Assembly (NCBI GenBank): GCA_900554555.1
Contig: USIC01000049.1
Span: 1-6,500, forward strand
DNA: 6,500 bases
Reading direction: 5' to 3'
From: an uncultured Solobacterium sp.
GTDB lineage: Bacteria; Bacillota_I; Bacilli_A; Erysipelotrichales; Erysipelotrichaceae
Below the pieces are notes generated by a model. That model had not been told where the DNA came from. It saw nothing but the letters and a program-made list of their open reading frames with translations, and made no database searches. This document shows, one piece after another, positions 1 through 3,772 of this stretch (position 1 is the first letter of the stretch; each line of letters begins with the position of its first letter). The translations under genes were made by a program, and so were the position numbers.

Positions 1-21
1 TACATTTAACTTGTTGTTCAT
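1..21 (-). CDS. Start of a leftward gene, cut by the window edge
   Basis: On the minus strand an ATG at 21-19 opens a frame reading MNNKLNV up to the window edge. It is preceded by AAAAGGAGA (complement of 31-39), with 10 nt between AGGAG and the ATG. An in-frame TAA (27-25) lies just upstream, so this ATG is the first start available in its frame. A plausible promoter lies further upstream (73-101). Only seven codons are visible, so no product can be named. Another minus-strand frame with a coding-like composition starts at ATG 70, but it has no ribosome site and is judged less likely. The gene is divergent from the AraC-type regulator at 157, which makes it a possible target of that regulator (inference). 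Confidence 0.45.
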
Positions 22-72
22 AATTTATAATCTCCTTTTCAATATTTTCTACAGCCTCCTCAGCTGACATTG

Positions 73-101
73 ATAGTATATAATCAAATGTATGTGTACA
101 A
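73..101 (-). promoter_or_regulatory. Candidate promoter of the leftward gene
   Basis: Read on the minus strand, TTGTAC (101-96) and TACTAT (78-73) are separated by 17 bp and resemble -35 and -10 boxes (3/6 and 4/6 matches to consensus). The predicted transcript would begin near 66 and give a leader of about 45 nt carrying the AGGAG site before the ATG at 21. The region is very AT-rich, so chance matches are likely. Confidence 0.3.
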
Positions 102-147
102 TAGTATTATTAATCCACAAAATAGTATAATATTATCAATATAGGAG
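100..147 (+). promoter_or_regulatory. Promoter and ribosome site of the AraC-family gene, with 21-bp-spaced direct repeats
   Basis: A perfect -10 box TATAAT lies at 126-131 and a ribosome site AGGAG at 143-147, 9 nt before the ATG at 157. No good -35 box is present at 16-18 bp spacing, as often seen at promoters that need an activator. AATAGTAT occurs twice, at 100-107 and 121-128, exactly 21 bp apart (two helical turns), and the second copy overlaps the -10 box. A third ATAGTAT lies at 73-79. Direct half-sites on one face of the helix are typical of AraC-family operators, so autoregulation is a reasonable inference. Confidence 0.45.
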
Positions 148-156
148 AATATTCAT

Positions 157-1008
157 ATGAATCAAGAACTTCCACTCGTAATTGAAAAAGAAAATTTTGA
201 TACCCATAAACAAGATGAATTAGCACATTGGCACAATTCATTTGAATTGATTGAAGTTGTAGAAGGAAAGTTCTTCTGCAATGTGGATGGGTCAGAATTC
301 CTAATTAATAAAGGTAACATTTGTATTATCAACCGTGGTAGGTTACATCATATCTACACAGAAGACCATAATGCATTCAAGTGTAGAAAGAAAACCATCA
401 TTTTCAATCCAGATTATTTTATTAAAGATGAAAATATTTACGAGAAATATATACTTCCATTACTTGAAAAGGATGCTTTTGCGCATATCCAATTTAATAT
501 CAAGAAAGGAATTGGCTTGGATATTAATGCTCTCATGAAAGAAATTGAAGCACTAGAAGATGAAAAACCAATTGGATATGAACTCGAGGAGTATTCCTTA
601 ATATATAAAGTAATTCGCTATTTATATCTAGCATATCAATCAAGTAAACAAAGTATTCACACAGCATATGACGCAAATGTTCAAATTCAAAGAAATATGA
701 CTAGCTTTATCCACGAACATTTTGGTTCAAAGATCGGTTTAGAAGATATTGCGGAAGCTGGACAAGTCAGCAAGAGTACATGTATTCGTTTATTCCACAA
801 GTACACTGGCAAGTCTCCTATTGACTTTTTAAATAATTATCGTTTACAGATGAGTGCCGAAAAGTTAGTCACAACTTCCGAACAAATCACAGAGATTGCC
901 TATGCTTGTGGGTTTGGTCAGCCTAGCTACTTCAACCGTCTATTCTTAAAAGAATATAACATGACACCAAACCAATATCGTAAGCAACATGCACGCATGA
1001 ATAGTTAA
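157..1008 (+). CDS. AraC/XylS-family transcriptional regulator with N-terminal cupin domain
   Basis: This is a cytoplasmic DNA-binding regulator of 283 residues, the usual length for cupin-type AraC proteins. The N-terminal half (about 20-90) is an AraC-type cupin sensor: HWHNSFE at 24-30 supplies the characteristic H-x-H pattern followed by Glu30, and H64-H65 lie on the matching later strand. Residues about 100-165 form a helical linker. The C-terminal domain (about 176-277) holds two helix-turn-helix units, one around 194-214 (LEDIAEAGQVSKSTCIRLF) and one around 243-265. The family signature spans 252-275 (GFGQPSYFNRLF, then PNQYR). The start is set by AGGAG at 143-147. The ligand cannot be read from the sequence; this domain type often senses sugars or other small metabolites. 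The gene lies 94 bp upstream of the kinase in the same direction with no terminator between, so read-through is possible. Its nearest divergent partner is the leftward gene at 21, which may be its true target. Confidence 0.93.
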   Translation: MNQELPLVIEKENFDTHKQDELAHWHNSFELIEVVEGKFFCNVDGSEFLINKGNICIINRGRLHHIYTEDHNAFKCRKKTIIFNPDYFIKDENIYEKYILPLLEKDAFAHIQFNIKKGIGLDINALMKEIEALEDEKPIGYELEEYSLIYKVIRYLYLAYQSSKQSIHTAYDANVQIQRNMTSFIHEHFGSKIGLEDIAEAGQVSKSTCIRLFHKYTGKSPIDFLNNYRLQMSAEKLVTTSEQITEIAYACGFGQPSYFNRLFLKEYNMTPNQYRKQHARMNS

Positions 1009-1015
1009 ATAATAT

Positions 1016-1049
1016 ATCTGGTTATATGATTTTCTATCAATCTGGTAAT
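1016..1049 (+). promoter_or_regulatory. Candidate MocR operator upstream of the kinase: direct repeat ATCTGGTTAT / ATCTGGTAAT
   Basis: ATCTGGTTAT (1016-1025) and ATCTGGTAAT (1040-1049) match at 9 of 10 positions and are 24 bp apart start to start. They end just upstream of the expected -35 position for the -10 box at 1071-1076. The same core, CTGGKWAT, occurs as an inverted pair at 3061-3082 between the MocR regulator and the transporter gene. Direct repeats just upstream of a promoter are a usual MocR-family site layout and often mean activation. Assignment to the regulator encoded at 1971-3044 is an inference from motif sharing and context. Confidence 0.5.
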
Positions 1050-1068
1050 TTTCTCTTTTCTAGTATCT

Positions 1069-1095
1069 TCTATAATGAGGATTATAGACTAGGAG
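1069..1095 (+). promoter_or_regulatory. -10 region, 8-bp inverted repeat and ribosome site of the kinase gene
   Basis: A perfect -10 box TATAAT lies at 1071-1076, inside a perfect inverted repeat: TCTATAAT (1069-1076), loop GAGG, ATTATAGA (1081-1088). No clear -35 box is seen at 15-18 bp spacing; the best is TTTTCT at 1049-1054. The ribosome site AGGAG (1091-1095) is 7 nt from the ATG at 1103. A perfect -10 box with a weak -35 box and upstream direct repeats suggests an activated promoter. Confidence 0.5.
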
Positions 1096-1102
1096 ATTTC
1101 TC

Positions 1103-1948
1103 ATGAAGAAAATTGTGACAATGCAGGATATATCCTGTGTAGGAAAATGCTCATTAACAGTTGCTTTACCTGTACTATCCGCGATGGGTATTGAAACTGC
1201 TGTAATTCCAACTGCTGTACTTTCAACACATACCATGTTCAAAGGTTTTACCTTTCATGATTTAACCAGTGAAGTAAATCCAATACTCGCTCACTGGCAA
1301 AAAGAAGGTTTTACATTCGATGGAATCTATACAGGATATCTTGGTTCCTTCGAACAAATCGATCTTGCAAAAAAGATATTTGAAGAGTTTGGAACCCATG
1401 CCCTACGAATTGTAGATCCATGCATGGCAGATAATGGAAAACTATACACAGGATTCGATATTCCATTTACTAAGAAGATGCGTGATTTGTGCGCCATCGC
1501 AGACATCATTGTACCAAACCTCACAGAAGCTTCCTTCTTATTAGATATTCCATATCAGGAAAAGTATGATGAAGAATACATCAAGCATGTGTTACGTCAA
1601 TTAACAGACCTTGGTTGTCATACCGCAATTATCACAGGTGTAACATTTGAACCAGGCCGTATCGGTGCGTATGCATATGAAAAGGATACAGATACATACA
1701 CGACATACTTTAACGAAGAAGAACCACAGCACTTCCACGGCACAGGTGATATTTGGGCAAGTACATTCAGCGGTGGTCTCTTACAAGGTTTATCCCTACT
1801 ACAAGCAATGACACTTGCCTGCGATTACGTGAAAGAATCCATCCATAAAACACTGGCAGAAGAAAACCACAATATCTATGGTGTTAACTTCGAACAAGCA
1901 ATGCCATTCCTAATTACATCATTACAGAAATACAAAAAGGAACACTAG
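1103..1948 (+). CDS. pdxK: Pyridoxal/pyridoxine/pyridoxamine kinase (PdxK/PdxY type, ribokinase fold)
   Basis: This cytoplasmic enzyme uses ATP to phosphorylate the 5'-hydroxyl of vitamin B6 vitamers, the committed step of B6 salvage. It has 281 residues, normal for this family. The N-terminus carries the substrate-side strand (MQDISCVGKCSL, about 7-18) of the PdxK/PdxY group. VDPCMADNGKLY (104-115) matches the family's DPVMGDNGKLY segment. PNLTEA (138-143) is the conserved PNxxEA block near the nucleotide site. HGTGDIWASTFSGG (212-225) is the ribokinase anion-hole motif, with Asp216 as the expected catalytic base. The start is supported by AGGAG 7 nt upstream. Its stop codon lies inside the terminator hairpin shared with the convergent MocR gene. 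The nearby MocR regulator and ECF S component support a B6 rather than a hydroxymethylpyrimidine role. The exact vitamer preference cannot be read, so the choice between pdxK and pdxY is uncertain. Confidence 0.92.
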   Translation: MKKIVTMQDISCVGKCSLTVALPVLSAMGIETAVIPTAVLSTHTMFKGFTFHDLTSEVNPILAHWQKEGFTFDGIYTGYLGSFEQIDLAKKIFEEFGTHALRIVDPCMADNGKLYTGFDIPFTKKMRDLCAIADIIVPNLTEASFLLDIPYQEKYDEEYIKHVLRQLTDLGCHTAIITGVTFEPGRIGAYAYEKDTDTYTTYFNEEEPQHFHGTGDIWASTFSGGLLQGLSLLQAMTLACDYVKESIHKTLAEENHNIYGVNFEQAMPFLITSLQKYKKEH

Positions 1949-1958
1949 TTCCTTTTTT
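1934..1958. terminator. Bidirectional terminator between the kinase and MocR genes
   Basis: AAAAAGGAAC (1934-1943) and GTTCCTTTTT (1948-1957) form a perfect 10-bp stem with a 4-nt loop ACTA. Six T residues (1953-1958) follow on the plus strand, and the A run gives a matching T run on the minus strand. The kinase stop TAG (1946-1948) lies in the loop and at the foot of the hairpin. The MocR gene stops at 1971, only 13 bp away, so this single structure can serve both converging transcripts. Confidence 0.88.
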
Positions 1959-1970
1959 CATGCATGCATA

Positions 1971-3044
1971 TCATTTTCTCATTTTCTTTCTCACACGATT
2001 GATGTGTCTTTCAAAGCTTCCGTTCTGTATTAACTCTGCAACAATATACTGCATGAGTGTTGAAACTGTATTGGAGCGAAAAGAGATTCTGTCTTGAAAC
2101 TCCTTTAGGTTTTTCTTCGGTAATATCATATATCCAATACGAACTGATGGTGCAATTGTATTGGAGAAAGTATTTAGATAGATTACTTGTTCATCATCTA
2201 AAGCATATAGTGTTTCTCTACCATTCATCCCTAAGGTATATTCAGAATCATAATCATCTTCTACTATCCATGCATGATTTTCCTTTGCCCAGTGGATATA
2301 TTGTTTTCTCTTGTTGATATCTGTAGTACTACCTGATGGATAACTGTGATATGGCGTCACATGTAATACATCCGCATGATTCTTTTGTAGTTCTGAATTT
2401 AAAATACCATTCTTACCAAGTTTCATGTGTATAAGTTTTACATTCTCTGCTTTATACATGAGTGAGATTTTTTCGTATGATGGATTTTCAATCGCATATA
2501 CCTTATAACGTCCAATCATACTCACTAGAATTCCATAAAAGTATTCTGAGCCAGAACCAATAATAATCTGTTCTGGGTCCACATAGATTCCACGAACACG
2601 TGCTAAGTATGACGCAATCGTTTTACGAAGATACAGCAAACCATTCCATGGCGGCTTTGTTAGTAATACATCCTGTCGCATACTTAATACTTTCCGTGCA
2701 GCCATCGCAAATACATTGGAAGAAAACAGTTTATCATTTGTAATCTGTATTTCTGGTAAGATTTCGATACTACTATCTTCTTTGGCACTAAAAAAATCTT
2801 TTTCAAGATAGCTTACGTAGTATCCACTCCTCATTCGAGAAGTGATATATCCTTCTGATGCTAGTAGTTCATATGCATGTGCGACTGTAATCACACTGAC
2901 ATTTTCTTTATCAGCCAAGATACGTTTTGAAGGTAGCTTATCCCCTGTTTGATATATTCCATGAATAATATCATTACGAATCTTTAGGTAGAGATCCATG
3001 TATGCTTTGGTTGTATTGTTCATATTCCATTCCAATCTGGTCAT
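1971..3044 (-). CDS. MocR/PdxR-type GntR-family regulator, C-terminally shortened and lacking the PLP lysine
   Basis: MocR proteins join a GntR winged-helix domain to a PLP-binding aminotransferase-like domain; PdxR members use PLP to sense B6 status. The winged helix is present (about 16-78): LPSKRILA at 37-44, VSVITVAHAYELLASEGYI at 49-67, then the wing RMRSGYYVS. The aminotransferase-like part begins near 110 and keeps PPWNG (131-135), GSGSEYFYG (163-171), TPYHSYPSG (230-238), VEDDYDSEY (261-269; expected PLP contacts Asp263 and Tyr265) and Arg302. Two features are abnormal. The family's FSKT reads FSNT, so the Schiff-base lysine is Asn295 (codon AAT at 2162-2160). The protein also ends at 357 residues, just after FERHINRVRK, where relatives continue for roughly 100 residues; the terminator follows immediately, leaving no room for a remnant. 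The 3044 start lies only 5 nt from a perfect -10 box, so Met8 at 3023 may be the real start. DNA binding looks intact; PLP sensing is doubtful. It is divergent from the transporter gene and convergent with the kinase. Confidence 0.9.
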   Translation of the reverse strand: MTRLEWNMNNTTKAYMDLYLKIRNDIIHGIYQTGDKLPSKRILADKENVSVITVAHAYELLASEGYITSRMRSGYYVSYLEKDFFSAKEDSSIEILPEIQITNDKLFSSNVFAMAARKVLSMRQDVLLTKPPWNGLLYLRKTIASYLARVRGIYVDPEQIIIGSGSEYFYGILVSMIGRYKVYAIENPSYEKISLMYKAENVKLIHMKLGKNGILNSELQKNHADVLHVTPYHSYPSGSTTDINKRKQYIHWAKENHAWIVEDDYDSEYTLGMNGRETLYALDDEQVIYLNTFSNTIAPSVRIGYMILPKKNLKEFQDRISFRSNTVSTLMQYIVAELIQNGSFERHINRVRKKMRK

Positions 3045-3048
3045 ATAA

Positions 3049-3057
3049 ATTATAACA
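3049..3057 (-). promoter_or_regulatory. Extended -10 promoter element of the MocR gene
   Basis: On the minus strand TGTTATAAT (3057-3049) is a perfect -10 box with the TGn extension, which can compensate for a poor -35 box; the best candidate, TTATCT at 3078-3073, lies inside the palindrome at 3059-3084. The -10 box ends only 4 bases before the first ATG of the MocR frame (3044-3042). Transcription would therefore begin at about that ATG, implying either leaderless translation or initiation at Met8 (3023), which has only a weak GGAATGGA element before it. Confidence 0.5.
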
Positions 3058-3058
3058 T

Positions 3059-3084
3059 TTCTGGGTATATACAGATAACCAGAA
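3059..3084. promoter_or_regulatory. Palindromic candidate operator between the divergent MocR and transporter genes
   Basis: TTCTGG (3059-3064) and CCAGAA (3079-3084) are perfect inverted arms. Across the whole 26 bp, 10 of 13 symmetric positions pair, giving half-sites TTCTGGGTAT and, on the minus strand, TTCTGGTTAT. The palindrome covers the -35 positions of both divergent promoters: TATACA at 3068-3073 for the transporter, and the region upstream of the extended -10 for the regulator. Binding here could control both genes at once. The half-site matches the direct repeats upstream of the kinase gene (1016-1049). Confidence 0.6.
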
Positions 3085-3114
3085 TCTATTTAAAATATAC
3101 ACATATTTTGGAGG
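3068..3114 (+). promoter_or_regulatory. Promoter and ribosome site of the ECF S-component gene
   Basis: TATACA (3068-3073, 4/6 match to a -35 box) and TAAAAT (3091-3096, 5/6 match to a -10 box) are separated by 17 bp. The ribosome site GGAGG (3110-3114) is strong but only 4 nt from the ATG at 3119. The -35 box lies in the centre of the palindrome, so a bound protein would compete with polymerase here unless it acts by remodelling the promoter. Confidence 0.5.
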
Positions 3115-3118
3115 TTTT

Positions 3119-3607
3119 ATGAATATTTCAGTTAAAAGATTTACTTTAATCGCAATGTTACTAGCGATGACGATAGTTTTATCTTCATTCAGTATCCCGG
3201 TACCAGGTGGGCATCTATATTTCAATGACTTAGTCATTGTGGCTGCTGCACTCATGTTAAACCCTGTCGAGGCTTTCCTCGTTGGTGGTCTTGGTGCATT
3301 CCTTGGTGACTTATTCTTCTATCCAACACCAATGTTTGTTTCCCTTGTTACTCATGGTCTACAGGCAATCGTAATTTCCTTATTAATATCCAAGAAGGAA
3401 AATCCAACTTTAAAAGATTATATTTTTGCGGTAACTGTAGGTGCAATTATCATGGTTGTGGGATATACAATAGGACGTGCATTCATCTATGCAAATCCAC
3501 AAACTGCAATGCTCAAGCTACCATTCCAGATTGTACAAGCTAGTTTCGGAGCAATCATGGCAGTTATCTTGCATACACGCTTACCACTCAAAAGATTTCT
3601 AAAATAA
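3119..3607 (+). CDS. ECF transporter S component, probably for vitamin B6 (PdxU-like)
   Basis: This small integral membrane protein of 162 residues is the usual size for an ECF substrate-binding S component. About six hydrophobic segments are visible: 7-24, 33-50, 52-67, 73-91, 101-121 and 133-153. The PGGHLYFNDLVIVAAALMLNPVEAFLVGGLGAFLGD stretch (30-64, given here by its ends and Gly/Asp pattern) and the positively charged C-terminus are typical of the vitamin S-component superfamily. S components bind one vitamin and need a shared EcfA/EcfA'/EcfT module; none of these is in the window, so it presumably uses a module encoded elsewhere. B6 specificity is inferred from the divergent MocR regulator, the nearby kinase and the shared operator motif; relatives take thiamine precursors, riboflavin or other compounds. 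The start is fixed by GGAGG at 3110-3114. The gene is monocistronic, followed by a terminator. Confidence 0.82.
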   Translation: MNISVKRFTLIAMLLAMTIVLSSFSIPVPGGHLYFNDLVIVAAALMLNPVEAFLVGGLGAFLGDLFFYPTPMFVSLVTHGLQAIVISLLISKKENPTLKDYIFAVTVGAIIMVVGYTIGRAFIYANPQTAMLKLPFQIVQASFGAIMAVILHTRLPLKRFLK

Positions 3608-3670
3608 ATAGTTTCACATATTCTCCACTTTAACTCTTAACTTACCCTGTTTTTGATAACAATAGCCAAT

Positions 3671-3725
3671 AAAAAGGATGACTATATCGGAATGTCATTA
3701 TCGACACTCTGTAGTCATCCTTTTT
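3671..3725. terminator. Bidirectional terminator with a perfect 14-bp stem
   Basis: AAAAAGGATGACTA (3671-3684) pairs perfectly with TAGTCATCCTTTTT (3712-3725). The 27-nt loop can form a small inner hairpin, TGTC (3693-3696) with GACA (3703-3706). T-rich sequence follows on the plus strand, and the A run gives T residues on the minus strand. It lies between the converging transporter gene (stop at 3607) and the surface-protein gene (stop at 3773) and should end both transcripts. The remaining bases of this 165-bp gap (3608-3670 and 3726-3772) hold nothing else convincing. Confidence 0.88.
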
Positions 3726-3772
3726 CTCTTTTCTAAACTAGCAATCTTTAAAATACAGTTAGTTTAAATCAT

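Noticed and set aside
1009..1102. Riboswitch or T-box leader before the kinase gene
   Set aside because: The gap is only 94 bp with a promoter-like -10 box close to the start codon, leaving no room for a structured leader; no conserved riboswitch core is seen.
2057..2317. Plus-strand open frame inside the MocR gene
   Set aside because: It is antisense to clear MocR motifs, has no ribosome site and its product is not recognisable.
2974..3255. Minus-strand open frame spanning the divergent promoter region
   Set aside because: It overlaps the MocR start, the operator and the start of the S-component gene, and its product has no family features.
3734..3766. Inverted repeat TAAACTA / TAGTTTA next to the second terminator
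   Set aside because: Only 7 bp of AT-rich stem around a 19-nt loop; too weak to call a separate terminator or regulatory hairpin.
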